A stretch of DNA of 34,410 nt from Pseudanabaena sp. lw0831 (GTDB lineage Bacteria > Cyanobacteriota > Cyanobacteriia > Pseudanabaenales > Pseudanabaenaceae): assembly GCF_016584665.1 (NCBI RefSeq), contig NZ_BBJB01000032.1, forward strand, positions 1 through 34,410, in the 5' to 3' direction. Shown here in pieces: positions 15,183 to 23,726 of the stretch. The notes below the pieces were generated by a model. The model did not search any database and was not told where the DNA came from. It saw nothing but the letters and a program-made list of their open reading frames with translations. Positions within the stretch are counted from its first letter, which is position 1; each line of letters begins with the position of its first letter. The translations under genes and the position numbers were made by a program.

Positions 15183-16685
15183 CTATGCTTTCTTCACCAA
15201 GCCCAACTCCTCAGCCGTGAAGTCTTCAAAGGTAGCTTGCTGACTGGCTAATAGCTCAACCGTGGCATCAGCGATATCATTATTTGCCGCAGAGCGATCG
15301 CGTAAACGTTGCTCTAAAACTTCCACGGGGGCAGTGCAGTAAACGATCTCAACAGGGATGTTTTGGGCTTGAGCAGCAGCGATCGCTTGACTGCGTAGAC
15401 TAATGCGATCGTACTTCGCATCGAGAATCACCGTGAAGCCTTTGCTTGCTAACAAAGCACCTAACTCTGCCAATCTGGTATAAGTTTTCGCCGTCATCTC
15501 TGACGTATAAATATCATCACTACCACGCTCCATCAGGTCGATTCCTGCAATCTGCTTGCGAATCGCATCCGATCGCAGATAGATAGCATCTTGCCCAGAG
15601 GCGATCTCTTTGGCAGTTGTGCTTTTGCCAGAACCAGATACACCCGACATGATGATCAACTTGCCTTGCTTGGGTTGGGTATATTCCCATGCAAGTTTGT
15701 AATATGCCGATGCTTCTGTTTGAGCATTCGCCTTTACATCCGCAGGAATATTGGGATCGTCGAGCAAGAAGGAAGTAACCTTAGCGCGAATATAAGCACG
15801 CATACTGCAATGGAGAGGTAACAGTACGGCTCCTTCATAATCGCCAGTACATTCTAGATAGGTATTCAGGAAAATATTCGCAAGATCCCTTCTGCCGCGA
15901 AATTGCAAATCCATCAATAGAAACGCTGCATCGTAAAGCACATCGCTATTGCGGAATGGCTCATTAAATTCGATACAATCAAAAATCTGGATTTGACCTT
16001 GATAAAGACAAATATTTTTTAAATGCATGTCTCCATGACATTCGCGGACTTTGCCCTTAGCAATGCGATCGCTAAATAACTCAGCATTCTCCTCAAAGAA
16101 TTTATCTGTATAGGCGCGAGTTTGAGCAAGCTGTTCCTCAGTTTGAGCAATACCAACATATTTTTCCGTGGAAGCATAGTTATCATTCGCCACAGCCCGA
16201 ACGGATTCCATTGTGCCGAAACTATTGATATGATCATTGGTCAGTGCATTCTGATGGAATACCGCCAACTGTTCGCCAATCTGTTTCACATGGTCAACTG
16301 TCAATCTGCCTGAGGCAAACATCTCAATCAGCAAGTCCTCTTGTGAGAATTCTGGCATGGCGATCGCATATTCCACAGGTGTACCTGTGCCAGTCCGATC
16401 AAAGTGATATTTCCCATCTGTTTCGATAATGGGCAAAACCGAAAGATATAGGTCAGGTGCTAAACGGCGGTTAAGTCGAAGTTCTTCTTCACAGAAATAT
16501 TTGCGCTTTTCTAATGTGGAAAAATCTAAGAAGCCAAAGTTCATTGGTTTCTTGACTTTATATGCATAGTCGCCTGTTAGCAGCACAAAGGAAATATGGG
16601 TTTGCAGAAGTTGGATTGGCTCAGTAACAGGTTGTTCGTAGAACTCAGGCAAGAGCATTTGCTCAATGATTGGCGGTAATGACAT
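15183..16685 (-). CDS. Fusion of APH-like phosphotransferase and P-loop kinase
   Basis: The 500-residue protein has two enzyme modules. The N-terminal part (about 30-300) resembles the aminoglycoside-phosphotransferase/choline-kinase fold (COG2187), with HGDMHLKN at 217-224 as the catalytic loop and a following FDCIEFNE metal-binding segment. The C-terminal part (about 340-500) is a P-loop kinase (COG0645) with Walker A GVSGSGKS (348-355) and an LDAKYDR segment. Such fusions are widespread but uncharacterised, and an antibiotic-resistance role should not be assumed. The ATG at 16685 is consistent with family starts. A 13-bp perfect hairpin separates it from the downstream (leftward upstream) DUF4436 gene. 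Confidence 0.88.
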   Translation of the reverse strand: MSLPPIIEQMLLPEFYEQPVTEPIQLLQTHISFVLLTGDYAYKVKKPMNFGFLDFSTLEKRKYFCEEELRLNRRLAPDLYLSVLPIIETDGKYHFDRTGTGTPVEYAIAMPEFSQEDLLIEMFASGRLTVDHVKQIGEQLAVFHQNALTNDHINSFGTMESVRAVANDNYASTEKYVGIAQTEEQLAQTRAYTDKFFEENAELFSDRIAKGKVRECHGDMHLKNICLYQGQIQIFDCIEFNEPFRNSDVLYDAAFLLMDLQFRGRRDLANIFLNTYLECTGDYEGAVLLPLHCSMRAYIRAKVTSFLLDDPNIPADVKANAQTEASAYYKLAWEYTQPKQGKLIIMSGVSGSGKSTTAKEIASGQDAIYLRSDAIRKQIAGIDLMERGSDDIYTSEMTAKTYTRLAELGALLASKGFTVILDAKYDRISLRSQAIAAAQAQNIPVEIVYCTAPVEVLEQRLRDRSAANNDIADATVELLASQQATFEDFTAEELGLVKKA

Positions 16686-16711
16686 AGTTATTTAATAGTT
16701 GGATTTGATTA

Positions 16712-16740
16712 ATTGAAGGCTTGCTTTGCAAGCCTTCAAT
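16712..16740 (-). terminator. Perfect hairpin between two leftward genes
   Basis: ATTGAAGGCTTGC (16712-16724) and GCAAGCCTTCAAT (16728-16740) pair perfectly around ttt, directly after the DUF4436 stop. It probably terminates that transcript before the kinase-fusion gene, although the T-rich tail on the minus strand is short. Confidence 0.55.
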
Positions 16741-16746
16741 ATTTAT

Positions 16747-17631
16747 TTAGCTAGGCTTTTTATAGCGCGTTAGCCATGTGAAGAACAGAATTGGCATTGA
16801 GACTGCAACTAGCGACTCTGCCCAGAAAAATGAGAGAAAGTCTGACAAACCGCCAAGGGGAGGAACGCTTGGCTGAAGGTTCCGTACCGCAGGCAGCGCA
16901 AACAACATACCCGCAATCAGCGTAAACATCCCAAATTCAATCGGACGTGGTTGCCAAACCACAATCATCGTCATCGTAAAGATCACCAAGCCAATCAACC
17001 ACATCGCAATCATCAAGAAGATCGCAAAAGATTTAGTAATGACCGATCGCGATACAGTTACGCGCAAGCCTATATAGCTATCAGTAGACTCAAATTCGGC
17101 TTTGGGAATGTAATCAACATCAATGTTATAGCCTGAAATCGCTCCATAAAAATCAACTGACATGGGAATATCTTCTTTCTCATCTTTAGGATTAGTGAAA
17201 AAGAGGTAGAAGTCTGATTTGTGAACATCAAAAGGATAGTCGCTAACCCTACCACTAGCTATAGATAAGGAGCCTGTCACAGTATCAGGAATGCGATTTT
17301 TTTCAAGTGTAACTTCAGCTTTACCACTTTCGATACCTGTAAAGAATTTTAGGTCTTTAGTGAGGCGTGCATCTTTAGCATATGTTCCTTCAGGACTCGG
17401 TGCAAACCTAAGATTTATCTCGGATTTAATCGGATCAACTCCTAGCATAGTTACAGCAACGTTAATCCGATTTGGTTCTTTGTCGTCTCCAAAGGTATGA
17501 TTAGCCGATCGCTGCGTGCCATCGTTCTGATAAAAATAGAGTGCCCCCGAAAATGCGCCAACAAAAAGCACTAGACAAAGCAGCATGATAACAATGCGCT
17601 TAATTAGAAGCTTGCGACTTGTATTTGCCAT
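16747..17631 (-). CDS. DUF4436-family membrane protein
   Basis: The 294-residue protein has an N-terminal anchor (about 11-33), an extracytoplasmic beta-rich domain (about 35-195) and three C-terminal membrane helices (about 203-228, 235-252 and 264-286). The architecture, with the NRINVAVTMLGVDP and SDYPFDVHKSDFY segments, matches DUF4436, a family of unknown function also common in actinobacteria. The start at 17631 (MANTSRKLLIKR) gives a positively charged N-terminus followed by the first helix. It lies in a leftward row between DUF3598 and the kinase fusion, without evidence of shared function. Confidence 0.8.
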   Translation of the reverse strand: MANTSRKLLIKRIVIMLLCLVLFVGAFSGALYFYQNDGTQRSANHTFGDDKEPNRINVAVTMLGVDPIKSEINLRFAPSPEGTYAKDARLTKDLKFFTGIESGKAEVTLEKNRIPDTVTGSLSIASGRVSDYPFDVHKSDFYLFFTNPKDEKEDIPMSVDFYGAISGYNIDVDYIPKAEFESTDSYIGLRVTVSRSVITKSFAIFLMIAMWLIGLVIFTMTMIVVWQPRPIEFGMFTLIAGMLFALPAVRNLQPSVPPLGGLSDFLSFFWAESLVAVSMPILFFTWLTRYKKPS

Positions 17632-17680
17632 ATAATTTCGCCTGAGAGAGTGATGATTTGCAAAGTAAATCTTATTCAGA

Positions 17681-18517
17681 CTACCCCACTTTGCACTCTG
17701 TCACCAGAGTAAGGCTGGCCCATCCGCCTTGATGGTCATAGGAACGAATCATGCGCTGATGGAGATTTGGTTCGAGTAGCCATGAAATAGCTAAGCGAAA
17801 TGGCTGGCGTGTTGCGATCGCAACAGGACAAGTTATCGACGCACCATCAGGTAAAAATAAGGTTTGGATCGACAAAGTATCCTGCTCAAAGTTCAGTATT
17901 TGTGAGTTATGAGGATCAATCCTAGCGATCGAGGTGATCGTCTTCGTGCCCATCGGTGTTTGCATGTGCAAAGACATAATTGCGCGATCGCCTTCTTGTT
18001 TCCATTCGGTAACTGTTGACATGAACTCTGGCTCTAGCCAATCTGATGCGATCGTAATTGCTTCACCTTCCCATTTGCCTAGCAAATCATTTAGAGTCAA
18101 AGCTGGACGTTCTGGCGTGGTGCTATGGGGTAAATGTTCGCGAATGAAAGTAACACGATCAAGTTGACTAGCTTTGTCATAGATTAGAACCACACGCAGT
18201 CGGCGATCGCCATAAATCAAGCCCAACTCTGCACCAAATTCTGTATAGGGCGCAAATTGCAATGCTCCTTGCGAAAAAGCGCCATTCTCAAAAAAAGTGG
18301 TGCTTCGATTGAGAGTACGATATTCCAAAACTAAGTCCTGTGGCTGATCGCCATAAAAACGGCGAACAACTTGACGCACAGTCTGATTATCTTTCTTAAG
18401 TTCCAGACTAGTTTCACTAGAAATATCTTCTAAAATTTCACCACTTTTGGATAATCGCGTAAATGAACCTTGCCAACAGCCAAGGTTTTGCAGCAAACAT
18501 TCCCATTGCGATCGCAT
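17681..18517 (-). CDS. DUF3598-family protein
   Basis: The 278-residue soluble protein shows the repeated lipocalin-like pattern of the cyanobacterial DUF3598 family. It begins MRSQWECLLQNLGCWQGSF and has a second homologous half starting LLGKWEGEAITI near residue 145. The family is structurally related to CpcS/CpcT chromophore lyases, but enzymatic activity has not been shown for it to my knowledge. The ATG at 18517 and the full length agree with the family. A 49-bp gap separates it from DUF4436. Confidence 0.8.
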   Translation of the reverse strand: MRSQWECLLQNLGCWQGSFTRLSKSGEILEDISSETSLELKKDNQTVRQVVRRFYGDQPQDLVLEYRTLNRSTTFFENGAFSQGALQFAPYTEFGAELGLIYGDRRLRVVLIYDKASQLDRVTFIREHLPHSTTPERPALTLNDLLGKWEGEAITIASDWLEPEFMSTVTEWKQEGDRAIMSLHMQTPMGTKTITSIARIDPHNSQILNFEQDTLSIQTLFLPDGASITCPVAIATRQPFRLAISWLLEPNLHQRMIRSYDHQGGWASLTLVTECKVG

Positions 18518-18580
18518 AATTTATATTTCTTAAAATCTAGCTTTAGCTTACATCATTGCCTTTTATCCTCAGATACCTAC

Positions 18581-18658
18581 CTACTTCCTATAGAAATCAT
18601 CGGTAACTAAAAACTCAAAATCCCTTGATAACTGCCATGTTTTGGGATATGGATGTCT
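18581..18658 (-). pseudogene. Remnant of a second DUF29 gene (C-terminal end only)
   Basis: 18592-18658 matches 19558-19624, inside the intact DUF29 gene, at 66 of 67 positions. The only difference is C18624 against T19590. The similarity continues with three mismatches to a TAG stop at 18581-18583. The fragment encodes RHPYPKTWQLSRDFEFLVTD followed by DFYRK and stop; the intact gene ends DFFKK. Nothing upstream of the fragment (18659-18761) resembles the rest of the gene. The high identity points to a recent copy event. Confidence 0.85.
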
Positions 18659-18761
18659 AGCATTGCGGTAAAGGCGCGATCACGCTTTTGCCATCACAAA
18701 ATTTAAAAGACTCTGTAATGATTCGAGATTGGATCATTGCTAATAAGCCGCCAAAATATTC

Positions 18762-19421
18762 TCAATCTCCTCCGAGGAACATGGACAATACAGCTAAACC
18801 CACTGCCGCCGTACCAATAGCTACAGTATTAGAAACAGTCTTTTCAGTATCTTGTTCAGCTTTTGCCTCTAGTACAAGCTGACGTTCCTCTTCACTGAGT
18901 TTTTCTAGATGTTCGTGATCTAGTTCTGATAGATTAAGTGTTTTTAATTCTTCCTTTCGCTTTTGTCTAGCTTCAGCTTTTTGTAGAATTTTAGCCTCCT
19001 CTTCTCTCTTGGCTTTCAATATCTCCAATTCAGCTCTGCGATTTTGAGAGATGGGAAAGATATACACCACTGTGCCATCTTCCATGTCCACATCTTTACT
19101 GTTAATACCGTTAGCGGCAACTTCTTTATTGAGAAACTTTTCAGCCGTTTCGATGTCAATATTGGACATTCCTGCAAAGAATTTGGCACTAAAAGGCTTT
19201 TCTTCTAAACGCGCTAGATCTAGAGCGTAATGCAGTTTCTGTATTTGCTGTTTTTCATCATCAAGGATTCCGATCAAAGCTAACCCTGTAAATGCCCCCA
19301 AACCAATGCTACCTCCAATGATCCATCGATTGCCTTGATGAACTCCTATTGTCAATAGCCCTGCGGCAATCAGACCAAAGGCGATCGCAACATTTTTGCT
19401 CCCTTGAATATCAGATGACAT
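18762..19421 (-). CDS. Membrane protein with a central coiled coil, unknown function
   Basis: The likely start is the ATG at 19421 (MSSDIQGSKNVAIAF), supported by GAGGAA about ten bases upstream; the frame is open to 19466. The 219-residue product has two N-terminal helices (AIAFGLIAAGLLTIGV and IGGSIGLGAFTGLALIGIL) and a middle charged region. A long Lys/Glu-rich coiled coil (about residues 130-190) follows, then a C-terminal glycine/alanine-rich helix ending FLGGD. No family was recognised. The gene sits exactly between the DUF29 remnant and the intact DUF29 gene, so it may have arrived together with the duplication. Confidence 0.7.
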   Translation of the reverse strand: MSSDIQGSKNVAIAFGLIAAGLLTIGVHQGNRWIIGGSIGLGAFTGLALIGILDDEKQQIQKLHYALDLARLEEKPFSAKFFAGMSNIDIETAEKFLNKEVAANGINSKDVDMEDGTVVYIFPISQNRRAELEILKAKREEEAKILQKAEARQKRKEELKTLNLSELDHEHLEKLSEEERQLVLEAKAEQDTEKTVSNTVAIGTAAVGLAVLSMFLGGD

Positions 19422-19546
19422 AATCTTATAGGTTCCTCGCTTGTCTGATGGATCTATGCAATTCAATTGTTAATTATACAGGGCAGATCAAGGCAATCAA
19501 GGGCTAAATTTGGTGGAGAGCCTGACAAAAATATATTGAGCCAAAG

Positions 19547-20005
19547 TTATTTCTTAAAGAAATCATCGGTAACTAAAAACTCAAAATCCTTTGATAACTG
19601 CCATGTTTTGGGATATGGATGTCTGTCAAATTCTTCATCGGTTTTGAAGTCATACTCAAGTCTGATTAGGACGATTTTCCAAGCGTTATCAAAAAGCTCA
19701 TCCCAATATTCGAGAATGCTGGCATTGTCGCTCACGTCTGATTCTAATTGCTGCTGTCCCCGCAAAATATATAGCTCCCAGTCATGAAAGCGTTCGGGAA
19801 TGTCTAAATACAGGCGTTTCATAGCGTAGGTCAAAATTTTGATCAGGGATTCTCTAATCCATTTTTTCTGCTCATAAATTAAGCTTTCTACTTCATCAAT
19901 TAAGTTCTCAAGGTCGAGATGCTCAAAGTTTTTGTCTTTGAGTTGCTGTGTCGTAAGTTTTGCCCATGCGGTAAAATCGCGATCGTACAAAGATTTTTCT
20001 GACAT
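19547..20005 (-). CDS. DUF29-family protein
   Basis: This 152-residue protein opens with YDRDFTAWAKLTTQQLKDKN, the hallmark N-terminus of cyanobacterial DUF29. A LDLENLIDEVESLIYEQKKW helix and a C-terminal ILEYWDELFDNAW helix follow. The family's function is unknown; members often occur in many copies and near mobile genes. The ATG at 20005 is standard. Its last 26 codons are duplicated at 18581-18658. It is divergent from the Rpn-type nuclease gene. Confidence 0.85.
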   Translation of the reverse strand: MSEKSLYDRDFTAWAKLTTQQLKDKNFEHLDLENLIDEVESLIYEQKKWIRESLIKILTYAMKRLYLDIPERFHDWELYILRGQQQLESDVSDNASILEYWDELFDNAWKIVLIRLEYDFKTDEEFDRHPYPKTWQLSKDFEFLVTDDFFKK

Positions 20006-20145
20006 AATTTTGAGCTATAAATACCAAAAATAATCATAGTTGAAGTAGGTTTGGAAAGTTTACTTTAACCACATTTTTTGTGCTATACAGGAGATGGCTC
20101 ACAAGGTTTTCACAGCTAAATTGCACGAATATTTTGGGAAAAATC

Positions 20146-20994
20146 ATGGTGGCGAAATACTTTAATCCTTATACTGATTTTGGCTTTAAGAAACTGTTCG
20201 GCGAAGAAGGCAGTAAAGATTTGCTCATCGATTTTCTCAATCAACTTTTACCGATACATCATCAAATTCAACAATTAACATTTAAAAATTCTGAAAACCT
20301 CTCCGACACCATATCGGAACGTAAAGCTATTTTTGATATTTACTGCGAAAGTAAAACTGGTGATAAGTTTATTGTGGAAATGCAAAAAGCGAAAATCAAG
20401 CATTTCAAAGATCGAGCCTTATTCTATTCCACTTTCCCAATTCGAGAACAATCGGAAAAAGGTGATTGGAATTTCTATTTATTACCAATCTATTTTATTG
20501 CCATATTAGATTTTGAGTACGATGAACATACCACGCCCAAGTTTAGGCGCGATGTATGCCTCAAAGACCAAGATGGAGATATATTCTTCGATAAATTAAA
20601 TTTTAAATTTTTACAAATGCCGCTATTCAATAAACAAGAGAATGAACTGGTAACTCACTTCGATAAATGGCTGTATTTTTTAAAGAACCTAGAAAGTTTT
20701 AATCACATACCCACAATACTCAATGAACCAATCTTTCAAAAAGGATTTGAAATCGCCGAAATATCGCACTTAGATTTAGAGCAGTATGAACAATATAAAA
20801 AGAGTTTAGTCCAGTATTTAGAAGTGAAAAATGTATTTGATACAGCCTTTGAAGAAGGTGAAAAGATCGGTATCGAAAAGGGTATTGAGAAGGGTATTGA
20901 GAAAGTTGCCAAAGCATTGAAAGAGCAAAATGTAGCCATAGAAATCATTGCCGAATCAACTGGGTTATCATACGAAGTTATTAGTAGGATTTAA
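20146..20994 (+). CDS. Rpn-type PD-(D/E)XK nuclease / putative transposase (COG5464)
   Basis: The preferred start is the ATG at 20146 (MVAKYFNPYTDFGFKKLFGE), the classic family N-terminus; the open frame begins at 20080. The 282-residue product keeps the nuclease core residues IFDIYCE (aspartate) and FIVEMQK (E-x-Q) of the PDDEXK_2 family. Rpn proteins promote RecA-independent recombination in E. coli and are abundant in cyanobacteria. The C-terminus has a short repeat of IEKG units encoded by a 12-bp tandem repeat (about 20868-20903), prone to slippage, followed by an HTH-like tail (VAIEIIAESTGLSYEVISRI). It is intact. Confidence 0.9.
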   Translation: MVAKYFNPYTDFGFKKLFGEEGSKDLLIDFLNQLLPIHHQIQQLTFKNSENLSDTISERKAIFDIYCESKTGDKFIVEMQKAKIKHFKDRALFYSTFPIREQSEKGDWNFYLLPIYFIAILDFEYDEHTTPKFRRDVCLKDQDGDIFFDKLNFKFLQMPLFNKQENELVTHFDKWLYFLKNLESFNHIPTILNEPIFQKGFEIAEISHLDLEQYEQYKKSLVQYLEVKNVFDTAFEEGEKIGIEKGIEKGIEKVAKALKEQNVAIEIIAESTGLSYEVISRI

Positions 20995-21034
20995 GCCAAG
21001 CTTTTTAAGGGGGATTGAGGGGGAGCAAAACTTT

Positions 21035-21311
21035 TCAAACCGACTCTAAGTCATCCTGAATTTTTGCTAGGAGTTCTTCGCAGTCTTTGACTAAAGGAAT
21101 GCCAAGTTCTTGGGAGACGGAGAGGGCGGCTTGGCAATGGGTGAGGGCGAGTTGGGGTTGATTGGTTTGATGGGCGATCGCGGCAAGGGCTTTGAAACTG
21201 TCGGCGATTAACTCTTTAAAGTTAATCTCTTGGGAAATAACTAAGGATTCTTGAATTTTGGTTTCTGCTTCGCTGTAGTTTTCAAGTTTGAGCAATGCCT
21301 CACCCATATTA
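21035..21311 (-). pseudogene. Detached C-terminal TPR end of the STAND/TPR gene
   Basis: From NMGEALLKLENYSEAE to the stop at 21035 this is the normal C-terminal end of cyanobacterial TPR proteins (ALSVSQELGIPLVKDCEEL). It is in the same frame as the larger gene at 21398-23671, separated only by the inserted 122-bp element and its duplicated 7 bp. The open frame reaches 21391, but residues before VNMGEALL come from the element. The fragment is probably not expressed on its own. Confidence 0.8.
21305..21311 (+). repeat. 7-bp target duplication, left copy
   Basis: CATATTA directly outside the left terminal repeat, identical to 21434-21440. Confidence 0.85.
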
Positions 21312-21433
21312 ACGCGATGTGCAACTAAAAGTCTGAAAGCCCTGATTTCTCGTAGTGCACTAATAAGCACTTTGGATTTCAGATAGCTCAAACAACCTCA
21401 GGTCATTAGCTCAAAAATAGTTGCACATCGCGT
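21312..21433. mobile_element. 122-bp MITE-like element inserted in the STAND/TPR gene
   Basis: Perfect 16-bp terminal inverted repeats (ACGCGATGTGCAACTA at 21312-21327 and TAGTTGCACATCGCGT at 21418-21433) are flanked by the 7-bp direct repeat CATATTA. An internal inverted repeat (TCTGAAA 21332-21338 with TTTCAGA 21377-21383) encloses another (AGTGC with GCACT), so the element can fold. It has no coding capacity and must have been moved by a transposase acting in trans. Removing the element and one 7-bp copy removes 129 bp (43 codons) and rejoins SLHNM to GEALLKLENY in frame. Its in-frame TGA at 21398 truncates the host gene. Confidence 0.92.
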
Positions 21434-21440
21434 CATATTA
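21434..21440 (+). repeat. 7-bp target duplication, right copy
   Basis: CATATTA directly outside the right terminal repeat, identical to 21305-21311. Confidence 0.85.
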
Positions 21441-22040
21441 TGTAAAGAATATGCCACTCCTAGCTGATCGCCTATTTCTTTACTGATTTCGAGAGACTGC
21501 TGTTGATAGACGATCGCTTTTTCATACTGCCCCAAGGAATTATAACAATCGCCTAAATTCCCTAGAGAAATTGCCACTCCTTGCCGATCGCCGATTTCTT
21601 CACTGATGTCCTGATATTGCTGGTAGAGGGTGATCGCTTTTTCATACTGCCCCAAGTTTTTATAACAAATGCCTAAATTTCCTAGAGAAATTGCCATCCC
21701 TTGCCGAAAGCCGATTTCTTCACTGATGTCCTGACATTGCTGGTGATATGCGATCGCTTTTTCATACTGCCCCAAGGATCTACAACAAATTCCTAAATTG
21801 CCTAGAGAACTTGCCACTCTTTGCCGATCGCCGATTTCTTCACTGATGTCGTGACATTGCTGGTAATAGGCGATCGCTTTTTCATACTGCCCCAAGGAAT
21901 AATAACAATTGCCTAAATTCCCTAGAGAAATTGCCACCCCTTGCCGATCACCGATTTCTTCACTGATATCGTGATATTGCTGGTGATGGGCGATCGCTTT
22001 TTCATACTGCCCCAAGGAATCATAACAAAGTCCTAAACTG
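21440..22040 (-). repeat. 120-bp tandem repeats encoding TPRs
   Basis: The segment gatcgctttttcatactgcc recurs with an exact 120-bp period at 21512, 21632, 21752, 21872 and 21992. Each unit encodes 40 residues (consensus QYEKAIAYHQQCHDISEEIG plus about 20 more). The DNA-level similarity is high enough to suggest recent duplication or gene conversion between units. Confidence 0.9.
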
Positions 22041-23726
22041 CTTAACGAGTTGCGATAACAAACTTGTTCTCGCTGACTCCCTGCGATCACCTGCTCGTAT
22101 AACTGTGCTTGTTGGCGATAAAACCCTTGTAATTTCAAAAACTCCTCAACCGATTTATTTTCCCCTTCTCCTCCTCGCTCTTCATTCAAAATATCAAAAG
22201 CTAACAGCCATTCTCCCAATTCCCCTGCATGGTAAAACCCCTCTAAATACGCCGTCAAATCCGCCAACGATTCCCAAGGTGGCGCAGGTAAATGTGCCAA
22301 AAAGTAATCCAACGCAGCCTGATGCGCCGATCGCAACAACTCAGAATCCGCTTGCTGTTGCACCACCATAGAAATTAAAGGCAAAAACTGAAACCGTCGC
22401 CGTTTTCCCTTGAGCGGTTCGGGAGGAAACTCCTGCAACAACGACAAACGGGCTAAATACCGTAACTCTGCATCCGTTACCTCGGCTGTTAACCCCTGAG
22501 CTAACCCTAGCTCAAAAATCCCTCGCAATACCGATAACCGCTTTAAAATATCCCCTAACCTTGCCGATAATCGCGCCAAACTCGCCGCTACCACTTCTCT
22601 AACACAGGTTTCCGTATCACGGTGATAACCCTCCACCGTAAACAAATCTAAGCCCAAATTTTCCGCCTCCGTCACACCAACCCCTTCCCCCAACTCCTCC
22701 CGCATCCAACTCGACACTAGTTGCATCAAGAGGGGATGGCGATCCATCTGGTTCACAAAATGGGCTAATTCCTCCTGCGTTCCCGTTAATCCATAGTCCT
22801 CCGTCACTAAACGCATCGCATCGGCTTCTGCTAACCCCTTTAGCGCTAACCAATAACAACGCGATCGCAAATTGGCGCTAAACACTGGCTGTTCCCGACT
22901 GGTGAGCAGTAGCTTACTATTCCCCCCATTCCCTAACCATTGGCTCAAAAACTGACCATAAACCGACTTCCCTTCTGCTGGTATTACCGTTTCCATATTG
23001 TCCAACACCAACAAACAAGGCTCGGCGATTAACCCTTCGATGATTTGCCCAATTAACGTCTCCTCATCCCATTTTTCATCATAATCTCGTCCTAACTGCT
23101 CCAATAACCACCGCCCAAATTGCGCCAAGGAATAAGGCTGGATAAAACTCACCCACAATACCCGCCAATCAGGGGCTAACTGCTCTTTGAACTTCACCGC
23201 TAAAGCCGATTTACCATAGCCTCCTGCTGCGGTCATCCCGATTAAGCGGACTTTTTCATTGCTTAAGGCAGTTTGTAGTTCCTTGATTTCATCCTGGGGT
23301 GTCGTATTCAGGGTTGCGGCGATCACTTCTTGCCGATCGCTATTAGTGGATTGAGCATAAACCGCTTGATGAATAGTGACATGAATATCGCCGCCAGCCG
23401 TCACGTTTTTTAAGGCAGATTGCTCAATAGATGAGTTGTCTTGAGATTGCGGAGATGTCATTGTTGTTTTTTCTCTCTGCCTTAAAACTAAAACTATAGC
23501 AGCTTCATCGTCTGCAAGATCGAACGCGATCGCCACCTTCCCCCATTCAAAGGCTTTTTCATAACCCTTCCCCGCGCCGATCGCAGCATAAAAACCCCTG
23601 CGAGAACTTAATCGCCACATGATCCGCCACATGATCCCGACTTTTTCTAGACAAGCAAAGACAATTTGCAAATCTACAAAAAGTCGGCGATCTTAACCTT
23701 TTCTTTTTAACTTTTCTTATGCCTAC

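Larger units (their letters stand above)
21398..23671 (-). pseudogene. STAND ATPase with TPR array, interrupted and probably N-terminally truncated
   Basis: The 757-residue frame has a P-loop NTPase of NB-ARC/STAND type: Walker A GMTAAGGYGKS (145-155), Walker B CLLVLDNMETV and a sensor-like LLLTSRE. A winged-helix-like region follows, then about five 40-residue TPRs (from about residue 540). Residues 26-50 (GFYAAIGAGKGYEKAFEWGK) resemble the tail of CHAT/caspase-like peptidase domains often fused to such ATPases, but the catalytic part is absent. An internal ATG at 23461 (MTSPQSQDNSS) may be the present start. The 3' end is broken by the 122-bp element, so the last repeats are lost. Intact relatives act in signalling or phage defence by oligomerisation. 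Confidence 0.82.

Noticed and set aside
15183-16685. Aminoglycoside resistance gene
   Set aside because: Only the fold and HGD catalytic loop are shared with APH enzymes. The fused kinase and wide distribution of this family argue against a resistance call.
21440-22040. Possible CRISPR-like array because of regular repeats
   Set aside because: The period is 120 bp without unique spacers, and the whole unit is coding sequence for TPRs.
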